This document shows positions 10,219-21,171 of a stretch of DNA of 64,000 nucleotides, one piece after another. The stretch is from Diplolepis rosae (Eukaryota > Arthropoda > Insecta > Hymenoptera > Diplolepididae): positions 11,640,501-11,704,500 of the forward strand of contig JAPYXD010000701.1 of the NCBI GenBank assembly GCA_030998225.1. Direction: 5' to 3'. The notes under the pieces are model-generated. The model was not told where the DNA came from and ran no database searches. It was given only the letters and a program-made list of their open reading frames with translations. The first letter of the stretch is position 1. Each line of letters starts with the position of its first letter. The position numbers and the translations under genes are program-made.

Positions 10219-13200
10219 TTAGTTTTGATTTTTCTTTGGGTAGCCAAGTCTTTCAGCTTCTGAGAAAAGACCAACTAAAGAGTCCACAATTTCTTCTCCG
10301 TTAGGAATTATTTCTTTGCTTGGGAGTTGATACCCAGAACTGTGAGGACGCATTATATATTTAAGTACAACTGGAAGTCTTAAAACAGCTTTAACCCAGT
10401 CAATTGCGGTTCCACTCTCGCCACCTGATTAATAATTGACACAAGATTTATTTTCAATATTCTAAAAATTTTGATATACTGCGGGGTTGTACTTACCTGT
10501 GATTTCATAAGCGCTTCCGGTGTTATACTTCGTTTTGTACCTGATATATAATTTTCTTATTGCTTTATTAGCAATTTCAAGCTAAAAAATTTAATTTTCA
10601 ACTTCAAAACTGTAATTTTTCTCGTTTTGATACACTACCGGTCAGAATTGTGGGACCAGCTGTTTTTCGATGATTTCTTAAATTATCTTAATTTCAATTC
10701 TGTGAGTGATGAAATTTGTACTCTTAATAATGTGAAAGCCATCAAAATTATCTTTGAAATTAGTCTGGAATGAAGTCGTTTCGTTAAATTTTGAAGAAGT
10801 TATTGCAAAAAAAGTTCAAATTTCAATGTTTTCTTAAATTTTAAATAACTTTCGAAACAATCAACATTTTTTAATGTTCTTAGGCTCATTTTAAAGCCAA
10901 GATTATACCGAATCGCCGTAAATTGACATTATAAATCTATAATTTTTTTCTTGCATAATACAAAGAGTTGAAATTGTAACAAAAAAGTAGGAAAATTTCG
11001 AAAACATTTCATCTGTAGGTAAATCATAATAAAGATCATATGAATATATATTTTAAGGGAATTCAATACAAAATTCATGATTATATGTTTTACATATCTT
11101 ATAAAAATTTTTTTCTCAGCAAAAGCAATATTGGAATTTTTCCAACTTTTTTATTTGAACTTTAACTTCGAGCAGTATGTAAGAAAAAAAGTATACATTA
11201 AAAGCATTGAAATCTTGATTATTTCTGCAATAACTTCTTTAAAATTTAACAAAACGTATTCATGCTGGGCTCATTTTATAAAGAATTTTGATAGCTTTGA
11301 ATTCAATCAAAAGAACAAATTCTTTTATTTACATAATTCAAATTAGGATAATTTAAGCAATTATCGAAAAACAGGTGGTCCCACAATTCTGACCGGTACT
11401 GTATGTATCTTAATTTTGTTTTGATATTACATTCTCATCATATGAGAAAGTATTGGTTTTGGATAATCTTTCATAAACACTTGCCTCCGATTAATATGAA
11501 ACTCACTATACCCACGTATTTTGAGGCACTGATTACGAATATGATGATGAAATTACCCGCAAATTTGATTTTTAAGCTCAAAACGAAAAAAAATGTTTTT
11601 AACAAGTTTTTTCATTTCATATCGATAAATATTAATCTAGGAAAAAGAATTTTGCATAAAAGTTGTAGCGGATGAAAAAGATCTATCTTTAATGTTCTAC
11701 ACATTTTTGCCCTAAAACTATTATTTTCCAAGAAAAATGAAATTAAATGGGATCAAACGGACAGGAACACGATGGGGAGTTTTTTTCAATTCAAATCATC
11801 CTCTTTTAAATAGAATCAAACAAACAATGTATTTTTTTAAGCCCATAAAGTGGAAATTTTGGGACCCACATTATGTGAAATTTGGGCCTGGTAGATAAGT
11901 TATGAAGAGGAGTTAAAAAATGAAGAGTTAAAAGTCCATGAAGTGCAGGATTGCAGGGCGAAAAAGGGGTAAAAGAATAACAAGACACATGAGATAGGAG
12001 AATAAATTACATAAAATACATTACAATTGTTTCAATTCAACAATAATTCAACAATTCAACAATACAATACAATTGTACATGATGTGTAGCTTGTATTATT
12101 TTTGGGTATTTAAATTCGATATCAAATATATCACTAATTTTCTCGAAAACAATCAATCGTAGAAATAATTGTATGTGACAAAAAATGTGTATCTCGATGA
12201 GGTCTACATGTTACATTCACAAAATTTTGCGAAATTTTGCATATTGGTTGAGATAAACGCAAACAACCATAATTTTTTTGGTTTTTTTTCTTCACTATTA
12301 TATTTGTAATCAGCGCCTCAAAATACGTGGGTATAGTGAGTTTATAATTAATCGGAGGTAAGTGCTTTTCGAAAGTGCACCCTTGGTTTTATTTAACTTA
12401 TTTTTGAGCTCACCACATCCCAGTAATTTTCAATGTCGTCAAATTCATTGTAGTGTCCATAAGGAATCACTAAATGCTGCCCATAATTTTGAAACGAGAT
12501 GTATGCAAAAAGCTTGTGGGCAACTGCTTTTAGAAATCTTGCTAAAGAACGAGTTTCAATTTCGCTAAACGGTGTATTTCCAGGATAAACCCTACTACAA
12601 GCAAACGCGCTTGTTCCCATTCCTTGCAAAAAATTATAATTAAAATTAAAAAATTAAAATTATAATCTGAAGTAATCATAATATGCAAAGCAGATCTGAG
12701 AAAAGCACATTAAAAAAAATAAAACAAAAAAGTATTTTATTACTCACCATTCCACTTGATGCCAAAATTCCTGTCAGGATTGACACCTTTACACATCCCT
12801 AACCAGTGTTTTGATCTAGTTTTTGACCAATAACGATCCTGAGAATATAGATCTATATATTATATACACTCGTGTAGTTAAAATTTTGAACGCTCTTCTC
12901 TCATTCACTAACAAGTAAAGCTACAGAAGTGTCACTCGCCGCACGGAAAAAATGGAGTGTCAAACTTTGAGTAACAAAATTTAGGTATGTCAGTTTTATA
13001 TTGCAGATAGTAGCACGTACTATTTATCATTTTTTCTTGATAGTCAGAGAGACCATAATTTTATAGTCTGTTTGAATATCGACAGAATGTCAGGTTTACA
13101 TTCTGAAATAGTAAACCTGTCAACACTTACACTCCGAGATAATCGAGCTAACGCTCCTGAGATACTCAGGTTTACATTCCAGGATTCTCATACACTCTGG

Positions 13201-16200
13201 GAAAGTCAAGATGAACATCTAGTTTTTACACTTCACAGATAGTACTTTACACCATGTAGAATATTATCCCATAGTTAAAACTCCAATATAAACAGTTTGA
13301 CACCCCAGATGTTCAAGTTGACAGTTCATTTTTTTCCGTGCGATTCGAATTAAACTTTGCAAATTTGTAGAGAACGGAAAAATAATCGACATGTATTTTT
13401 TTATATTAGTGAAGGTTCAAGTTTAAGGGCGGAAACAACCCTTCGCCCTTAAGGGGTTGTTTTCACATTTAAATTGGAATCAATTGAAGGATTTAAAAGT
13501 TGAAATGCGTTTTAGGGATTTTCGATGTCGCTGAATCTAAATTTGCGATCAAAATTACAAAATTCAAGATGGCGGATAAAAAATAGCGCCCACACTTAAG
13601 GGGCACAACTAGTTTGAAATTTTGAAAATTTCGATTTTTTTTTGTTGCATTTTTCAACAGCCCAGCAGGCGCTTTTTGAAGAAGGGGAAGTTGAATTGTA
13701 TGAGCCTGGAATAGTAGATTAGCTCTAGATATGATATTTAAAAATTTATAACAATGACATCAGTACTCTTATCTTTAAACGCGTTTTTCTCAAAACTGCA
13801 TTTTTCAAATTTGATGCAGCTGTAACTCAATAACAAATCATCCGATCGACTTGCGTCTTTTTTTAGCATATTATGTATTTGTTTTTCCATACAGTGACCC
13901 TTCAGTTTTATGATTGGATGAAAAATATAATTTTGTCAGGCTAAAAACCATCAGATTTTGGAGCAAATTTTAATTTTTTCTTACAATCGAGGGTCATTGT
14001 ATAGGAAATATAATTCTAGTTTAATAAAAATTTTGGTTTTTTTGATTTGAGGCACTGTGAAGGCTACAATCACTGCAGTAGTGGGAGAACTTATTTTTTT
14101 AAAGACTCAGGAAATGGTGGATAACTTGCTGAAAATCGAATATTTTCATTTGAAAACATTACTTTGTATTCATTATTTATGCACAAATATATCTTTCTAG
14201 GCGGTCAAACTAGTTGTGCCCCTTAATGCGTGAAGATTAGTTTTTACGTTTGTACTGGAATAAATCGAGTGATTGGAAAGCTAAGAAGCTTCTAGGGGGT
14301 TTTCGATGTCGCCGGATCCAAATTTGAGGTAAAAATTATAAAGTTCAAAATGTCACAAATGTCATATATCACTAATCCTTAACAACAATTATCAGTTGAG
14401 AGTTATCGGTGTCAATAATATTGCACCTCGCTCTTCACCGAACCCAGGAATTACCAACAAGAAGATGGCAAGTATTTATGCCCACTTTTTTGTGATTATT
14501 GTTGTTTTAAATATTTTTTTCTTTTTTATTGACTTTTGTGTAGTTTTCAAAATATTTTCTATTTTTTGCAATCTCTCATTCGTTATATTGACTGAAAAAC
14601 TGGTAATCAGTGAAGGACTGTTTCATGCACAAAGATATCGTGCAACGTAAGATACACAGGAGGCGCTATTTTGGATCCGCTATTTTGAATTTTGTATTTT
14701 TTACCTCAAATTTGGATCCGGCGACATCAAAACCCCCTTAGAAGCTTTTTGGATTTCCAATCACTCCATTGACTCCAGTACAAATGTATAAACTACCCTT
14801 CACACATCGAGTGTGGGCGCCATTTTTTATCCGCCATCTTGAATTTTCTAATTTTGACCTCTAATTTGGATTCAGCGACATCGACAATCCCTAAAAAGTA
14901 TTTCAACTTTAAAATTCTTCACCTGATTCCAATTCAAATGTGAAAACCACCCCTCAAGTGCGAAGGGTATTTTCCGCCCCTAAACTTAAACCTTCGCCGA
15001 TATAAAAAAAAATTCATGTCGATTATTTTTCCGAACTCTACAAATTTGCAAAGTTTCATTCCAATCGGCAAGTGATACTTTCGTAGCTTTACTTGTAAGC
15101 CTCACAAGATGTTTTGATAGATCTAAATACTTTATACAGTTTCAGATTGCAAGAAGAGTTTTAAATTCTTCAAATTCTTGATTCAGTAAAAAAATTTGAT
15201 TGATCTAACTGAACTGTTTTGTTGAATTAACCAAGATCTTTCTTTAAGGTGAAAATTATGCCTCAGGCACAAATAGATAATTTTGCTTTCAAGAATAGCA
15301 TTAATATTATTGATGTGCTAATTTGAAAGAGAAAAGATTTGTTCCATAAAAAAATTGGAAATGTAGAAAAATAATGAATTTAACAAATTTTATTTTTACT
15401 CGAACTTTTTTCTTATCGCTTCATACCAAATTATAAAAAATGATATGATTCTAATAAATCACGGATAATTTTCTCAAGAAAAAGATTGTCTATAACTTAA
15501 CCATTTCCAATTATCTAAAATGAATAAATTATTACAGAATTCAGCAATTTGTTCATAAGAATTTTGTTTTGGAAAATAGATTTGTAATGGTTTCAGTCAT
15601 TAAAGAATTTGTTTCCAAAAATTGGGAATTATTATCCAACGAAAAATTATTGTCATCGGATTTATAAAAATTCTTAATCGCTATCCAATATGGCGACCGC
15701 AATTATGAAAAATTGACAATTTTTTCAATTTACATTGATTAACTTTTCTAAAAAAGAATAGTTCTTTGTATTTAAGTTATTTTGTATGCTATCCAATATA
15801 AAGGCTCTATTTGATAGATGAAATGCAATATGGCGAATACAATATGGCGGAATAACTATGAAAAATACCTTTTTCTCAATGTATAAGGGGCTGTTCAAAT
15901 AATACGTAACTCTACTTTTCTTTTGTTTATGTAGCTTTTTCGTTGTCAACTTCACGACAATTTTATTCTTATCTCTTTTTAAACAAATGAAAAAGGCGTG
16001 ACGTATTATGTGAACGGCCCCTACGCAATTATCTCTAAATAAATGTTTATCTGTATTATAGTTAGCCTGTATGTTATTCATTACAAAAGTTCTGCTTTAT
16101 ACTTGTAATTCAATATGGCGGCTACAATAATGAAAAAATGACAGTTTCTTTGTATAACTTCCAACGATGAGGTTCATATTTTTTCTAGAACATGTATTTT

Positions 16201-17990
16201 TTGCTGTTCAACCTCAGTGCGATTTGATTCTCAAAATTCAATATAACGCATCTAATGTGGCGAGAACAATAATTTTGAAGAAAAACACTGTTTCTTCTAA
16301 AAATTTTAGATTGAACATACGATAATTTTCTAGTACAACCGTTCTGAAAGTCACCATACTGTAATAACTAGTGACCAACATTTATTGGTTTGGTTTCAAA
16401 ATCTACGAAGGTAAAGAGACGGTGGCAAGAAAATCCTTCTTCTAATAACATTTCAAAACGACGATCAAATCACAATTTTGAAAAATATAGTTACACATAA
16501 AAAGATTAGTGGAAAAAAAACAGAAAAAAAAACCAAAAAAAAAACAAAAAACTAAAAAAAACGGAAAAAAGGAACGAAATTCTGCCACCGCCGGTCCCAA
16601 GCCCGTGTATCAAAAGAGGAGGGTGTTTCATAATATGTTTGGTACATATCATTTGAAATAAGATATGTTTTTTGTTAAAATTCAATAAATATAAAAACCA
16701 TACACATTTGAGCAAATTCAAAATTTTTCGTCCGCGATATAGGATCTGCCATTTTGAATTTGCAAAATCTGACCTCATATTCGTAAACAGGGACCCCAAA
16801 AACCTATAAAAAGAATTTTCAGTACACATTTAACCAAATTAAAAATTTTATGTCCGCCATATTGGATCCGCCATTTTGAATTTGTAAAATCTGACTTCAT
16901 ATTCGTTATCAGCGACCTCAAAAACTTATGAAAATAGTTTTTAGTACACATTTAACGCAATTAAAAAAAGTTTGACCGCCATGTTGGAAGCGCCATTTTG
17001 AATTTTTAAAATCTGATTTCATATTCGTAATCAGCAACCCGAAAAACCATAGTGTAGTATATTAATTTAAAAATTAAACTATCGTGTTAATTGCATGACT
17101 GAAAGGGTTAAGAAATGTTGAATCTTTTTTGAAATATTGGAAAATTCTACGAAATTTTCCTGTTGTTATTTATTAATTATTCGAAGAAATATTTCTCTAA
17201 TAACGTTATGGACTTAATCTTTTTGTAAATCGCTAAAATTTAAGTTGCATCTAATATATACTTACAAATTTATGAGAGTACCTATAACCATCAGGGTTGA
17301 TAATAGGGGCGAAATACCAATCATATTTTTTTGCTAGAGAGCTTACATTTTGATCCTTGGTGGTCAAGAATTCATTCAAGATGTAAGTCACTGTTGATGG
17401 AGATATCCACTGATTAGCATGCATACCACCTTCAAGAAATACACCTGGTTTGCCTTTGGAAAATGTCAACTTAACGCCAATAATTTTCCGGTTTTCGTGG
17501 CTTTTTCCAATACAAAATGGTTTTATATTATTGGGGAATGTCTTGGTGAGATATTGGAACCAATTTTCAATCGTTTCATATGTCTGGTATTTTCTCCAAT
17601 TAATATTGTTGTTATGAATGTTCATTATTTCATTAACTAGTGATGATTCTATATTTTCGACAGTGATGTTGAACTCTATGAAATTTGAATTCATTAGATG
17701 ACGAAAAATCTTATCTTGTTCTGGTGGAACTAACATGTGAACAGTTTTGTTAACATGTCCTGGATGTTTCCAAATATCAATCTGCCAAATATTAGAAATG
17801 AAAAATATCTTAAATTTAAAGAATAAAAGTAAAATTTCCTTACATCTTTATATTTTTTGTCCATGTCTTTCAAAAATTCAACTTGTTCATGTGTCGATGG
17901 AATAACCTCGTAGAGTTTGTAATTTTTGAAAGAAGATTTGGGTTCCAATTTTGCAACAACTACGAGACATAAAATGAGAAAGAGTTGCAT
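10219..17990 (-). CDS. Zinc carboxypeptidase A-like (M14A) protein, catalytic residues lost
   Basis: Six exons on the minus strand: 17990-17844, 17781-17266, 12838-12748, 12622-12414, 10581-10497 and 10424-10219. All introns are GT-AG and in phase, giving 417 residues, normal for a preprocarboxypeptidase. Residues 1-13 are a signal peptide. About 27-98 is the M14 pro-domain (IDIWKHPGHVNKTVHMLVPP). The peptidase fold starts near NWRKYQ (110). Fold signatures are present: NPDGYRYSH (211-219), DRYW..TRS, DRNF, C237/C260 with family spacing, and a final IIPNGEE helix. Active-site positions are not: HxxE is HANQ (H170, Q173), R127 is S226, N144 is D243, H196 is Q296, and the E270 position falls at I373. 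R145 is kept (R244). By homology a gut or secreted peptidase; by residues inactive, so binding or decoy roles are possible. A processed pseudogene is excluded by the introns; early decay without frame damage is the alternative. Confidence 0.88.
10633..11401. mobile_element. Tc1-type palindromic MITE in carboxypeptidase intron 4
   Basis: 769-bp element with long inverted repeats. The left end CACTACCGGTCAGAATTG continues TGGGACCAGCTG; the right end read inward is CAGTACCGGTCAGAATTG, then TGGGACCACCTG. TA lies on both sides (10631-10632, 11402-11403). Similarity extends well inward, so the whole element folds back. No transposase. Confidence 0.9.
11426..11472 (-). mobile_element. Family K terminal fragment
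   Basis: Carries TTACATTCTCATCATATGAG followed by a TATTGGTTTT-like stretch. This is the terminal segment seen at 38817 and 50129, here only about 45 bp long. Confidence 0.55.
11478..12364. mobile_element. Palindromic element in carboxypeptidase intron 4
   Basis: 887 bp. The left end CACTTGCCTCCGATTAATAT leads into ACTCACTATACCCACG and TATTTTGAGGCACTGATTAC. The right end is the inverse (CACTTACCTCCGATTAAT, same inner words). Its right end lies 50 bp from the 3' edge of exon 4. With the 10633-11401 element it fills most of the 1.8-kb intron. Confidence 0.85.
12942..13340. mobile_element. MITE with CACGGAAAAAATG ends, nested in element E
   Basis: 399 bp. The left end CACGGAAAAAATGGAGTG and right end (inverted) CACGGAAAAAAATGAAC flank an interior with repeated GTTTACATTC-type words. 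The dinucleotide CG occurs on both sides (12940-12941, 13341-13342); the right arm of E has a single CG there (TTGCCGATT), so the duplication is 2 bp. Confidence 0.85.
13600..14222. mobile_element. TTAA element, family C copy 2, nested in element E
   Basis: 623 bp with perfect terminal repeat GGGGCACAACTAGTTTGA on both ends. TTAA at 13596-13599 and 14223-14226. The uninterrupted right arm of E reads CACACTCGATGTGTG where this arm reads CACACTTAA...TTAATGCGTG, so one 4-bp target was duplicated. Interior anonymous, no ORF. Confidence 0.92.
15180..15246. repeat. Short word-array patch
   Basis: Contains TTTGATTGATCTAACTG and TTGTTGAATTAACCAAG, the word class of 3.2-3.9 kb. Confidence 0.4.
15247..15690. 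mobile_element. Family B copy 2, right end lost
   Basis: Begins after TTAA (15243-15246) and shows family B words (CCTCAGGCACAAATAG, ATAATTTTGCTTTCAAGA, CTTATCGCTTC). It continues past the hairpin centre but lacks the terminal mirror. Lies in carboxypeptidase intron 2. Confidence 0.7.
15885..16022. mobile_element. 138-bp MITE, GGGGCCGTTCA ends
   Basis: Left AGGGGCTGTTCAAATAATAC and inverted right GGGGCCGTTCACATAATAC, flanked by TA dinucleotides. Located in carboxypeptidase intron 2. Confidence 0.8.
16703..17107. repeat. Three ~120-bp tandem modules (family M fragment)
   Basis: Three diverged direct repeats of about 120 bp, each with GTCCGCCATATTGGATCC, GCCATTTTGAATTTG and TCATATTCGTAATCAGC-like words. 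The end AAAGGG|TTAA at 17103-17111 matches the terminal CCCTTT of the 26268-26920 element. Lies in carboxypeptidase intron 2, 158 bp from exon 2. Confidence 0.75.
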
Positions 17991-18646
17991 TATCTTATTC
18001 TGTTAAATATGATTCGCTGGACGTGTTCCAATGTATAGTTTATCACTGTCTAAAATTAATATTATCTGCACCTTTTCTCAAAATATATTTCCCATTTAAA
18101 ATTGTTAAAACTTTCAATAAACTCACTATGTTTAGCAATATTTTGAGATTTTCAAACATTCTGGAAATGGTATCCGATGTTGTGATTAAAGTAGAAGATT
18201 AAGGACTGGCATTGATTTTTGTTTCATTAATAAATTTTCAAATTGAGAAACCCATTAATGTCTGAGATAAAAGTGTAATAAACGAGGATTAATTTATAGA
18301 TCGGTGCATGTGTATGAAGTCTCAAACAAGCTTTTCTGTTGGTTAAAGTTTTGAAGATTTTTTAAAATGTACTTATAACAAGTAATTATAGTATTTTTTG
18401 GGAAATTTCGTTGTTTTTAAAACTTAAGAAGTTTTTCTGTTTAGAAACTATTTTTATCCAATCAATTGTGTTATTATGTTAAACGTATTTTCGTCATGTA
18501 TCATATTTTGATATCAACGTAGGCATATCCATTTAATTTTATAAAAATAGTATTTGAATTCAGCGATCTTCAAAACTCCTGTATGTCAAATTTCATGAAA
18601 ATCGGAGAGATAGTTATTTAAATATAAGGAGAGGTCATGGCCCATA
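17991..18646. other. 5' flank of the carboxypeptidase gene
   Basis: AT-rich upstream region. On the minus strand three GATAA-like words (AAGATAATG at the start codon, GTGATAAAC, AGATAATAT) lie within 90 bp of the ATG. This would fit GATA-factor control of gut genes, but such words are expected by chance at this base composition. No clear TATA box or initiator. Confidence 0.3.
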
Positions 18647-18650
18647 TTAA

Positions 18651-19318
18651 GGTAGATGTGCGAAACAACAGGTCTTTGTAAATAAAAAGATTTCTTATGC
18701 TTTTAAAAGTTGAAATGATATAATAAGGCGTGTTTTGTAAAAGAAAAAACATTACTTTTTATGATAAAAATTTAAAACTTACAAAAAATAATACTTTTAA
18801 TAATGTTTTTTTGTAATAGAATCTTTCTTTACTGCCGTTTCTTAACAATTTTTAAAAATTGATTGGGTTTTCATAAATCATGACTTATTTTTTCTAGAAA
18901 AATATTCTCTTCAACTCTAATACTCCCAATTTTGAAAATTTGTGAATAATCTTCAAATATAGTTATTTTATAAAAAATGTTTCTTTTCAAAAAATTGATT
19001 TGATGATTTCAGCCATTGGAAACTTTACTTTCAAAATTAGAAATGGTAGATTTGTAGAGGATATTTTCTCCGAAAAAATATGCCATGATTTATGAAAATC
19101 CAATCATTTTTTGAAAATTGGTAAGAAAAATGTATCTATGGAAAAATTCTATTACAAAAAACATCATTAAAGGTATTATTTTTCATAAGTTTTAAATTTT
19201 TTTCATGAAAAATAATGTTTTTTCTTTTACAAAACGCGCCTAATTATACTATTTCAACTCTTGAAATTATAGAAAAACTTTTTTTTCCAAAGACTTGTTT
19301 TTTTCCACGACAACTGCC
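18651..19318. mobile_element. Diverged family B-like palindromic element
   Basis: TTAA at 18647-18650, then GGTAGATGTGCGAAACAAC. The right end has CGACAACTGCC before TTTA. Both arms share words such as AATTTTTAAAAATTGATTGG and ATAATGTTTTTT in inverse orientation. More diverged than copies at 40-49 kb. Confidence 0.65.
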
Positions 19319-19321
19319 TTT

Positions 19322-20408
19322 AGACTATCCGCCCTGGGAGGATATAAGTGATTCTCTGAAAAAGAGGCACTTCACGATATGAATACTTTTTTAGAAAAAT
19401 ATTTTTAAAATGCCTGTTTTTACTTGAATCTGAAATTTTTGTCACTCTGAAATATAAACCCATGATTTTATGGGATTCTATAGAAACCTCGTTATTTTCT
19501 TCGATTAATAGGGCCGTAATGAGGGTTAGTTTTTTTGAATCAAATGTCTCAAATTTTTTATTTTCCGAAAAATTTTTTGCAATCGTGAAAGGAATAATTT
19601 TTCGGAATTCATTTTATTGCTGTCTTCAACTAATCAATTGATCAACTAACACAGAGAAAAGTAAATTTTCTCACATTTCTCGAACTGAAAATTCAATACC
19701 TATTTCGTCAGTAAACTTATTTAAATAATTTAAAAAAGAACGCTCACCGAACGTAAATAATCCAAATTACTCACATTTGCCAGAAAAAAACTGCAAATTC
19801 GACAAAACTGTTGTTGAATTGCATTTGAAAACGCCGTGAAATATGTAATCAACTGACAGTCGACGGTAATAGAAGTTACGGTAATGGAAAACAAGACAAA
19901 ATTGGCCATTAATCTCATAATATTGCGTTGTTTTTTAAATCGTTGAAAACAGTTCTTTAGAATGTTGCAATCTTTCATTTTATTGATAAAAATCGTTTCG
20001 AACTCACGATTATGCCAAATTATCCGCACTTACTTTAATGGATGCAAAAAAATACGGCACGTTTTGAGACATACTTTTTCCAATTGTAAAAAAAATACAC
20101 CACATTTCTTCTCGAATACTGGAATCAATCGAATCTACTCGGAAAGTTTTAACGATCTACTTTTTGAGCTTAGTTTCCTAGAACTTGATTGCTCAACTGT
20201 AAAAATTGGGTAGTTGGCTCACAATATTAATAAAAAACAGCGGTTCACATATTTGGACATGCAAAAATGATGATTTAGTGGAATAATAAAAACATAAAAA
20301 GTAGTTCATAAAAACGTATATTATGTAAGACAATATTTGAATATCCTTTTACCGTATCACAGAGACATGAAAATGCCCCTTTTCTAAAGAATCACCCATA
20401 TATAAAAA
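19322..20408. other. Intergenic, no supported gene
   Basis: Two overlapping open frames (19730-20029 minus, 19962-20213 plus) have no recognised motif. The minus one has one hydrophobic stretch and a possible splice donor (AAATGTGAGT), but nothing around it supports a gene. Confidence 0.3.
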
Positions 20409-20409
20409 T

Positions 20410-21041
20410 AGTATATTGTGCAACTAGGGAAAAAAAAATTTATCTTGCGAGTGTGACGTTTGATGCCCGAGCAAAGCGAGAGCAACAATTAAACTCGTAA
20501 AATAAATGTTTTCCCGTGTTGAATACAATTTTTTTCTATTGGGAGGTCAGAGAACGGACTTGTTTGCCCCGCAGGGGGCAATAAAGTGCACTTTATAATC
20601 CGCTATTAGAAAAAATGAATTTAAAACGATTGAAACCTTATCCGTTTAAATTTTCCAACTATCAAGATTTCTAAGTTTTAATATTTCTTTTATTCTACCT
20701 AATCCTTTTGTGTGTATAGGTATTTTATACGTCTATACTTCTCAATCATTATCTTAAGAAATATATTTTCATAGCGCCTCCTTTGAAAATCCGATTTTCG
20801 GTACCTGTAGAGCGGGTTGAAACTACGATTTTCAACCGTAGGGTTGAAAGTCGCTGTTTCAACCCGCTCCACAGTTACAGCCAATCAGATTCTCAAAAGA
20901 GTTGCTATGAAAAATAGTATACATTACTCGAAACAAAACACAGCGAAAGCATTTCGTGTGATTGCAGCCCTCGTTTCACTCGGGCAGCAAACTTCACACT
21001 CATGCAATCGCTCTGTTTCGCCCCTTGTAATGTAATATACT
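20410..21041. mobile_element. Short inverted-repeat element, GTATATTGTGCAACTAGGG ends
   Basis: Left GTATATTGTGCAACTAGGG, inverted right GTATATTACATTACAAGGG. The interior has local inverted words (AAACTACGATTTTCAACCG / GTTGAAAGTCGCTGTTTC). Related ends appear near 32975 and 46694. Confidence 0.55.
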
Positions 21042-21171
21042 ATTGCGTCCAACAAGCTGAATTCTAAGCTGGTGAATAATGGTAGAATTAAAAAAAGATT
21101 AAAGTGGAAAAATGATGCATTGACCTGGATAGAAAAAGTGAGATTAAAAAATACGATATATTGATAGTATA

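Larger units (their letters stand above)
12900..15110. mobile_element. Palindromic element E (carboxypeptidase intron 2), with two nested insertions
   Basis: Imperfect palindrome. The left arm starts with ACAAGTAAAGCTAC and runs through CTTTGCAAATTTGTAGAG, ATAATCGACATG, CAAGATGGCGGATAAAAAAT and GATGTCGCCGGATCCAAATT. The right arm (about 14640-15110) carries the same words reversed. The left arm is interrupted at 12942-13340 and 13600-14222; the right arm is uninterrupted at both matching points. The arms contain modules related to those at 16703-17107 and 26268-26920. Confidence 0.85.

Noticed and set aside
19730..20213. Possible chemoreceptor-like exon (hydrophobic stretch plus a GTGAGT donor)
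   Set aside because: No recognisable family motif, only one hydrophobic segment, no flanking exons, and an overlapping opposite frame of equal quality.
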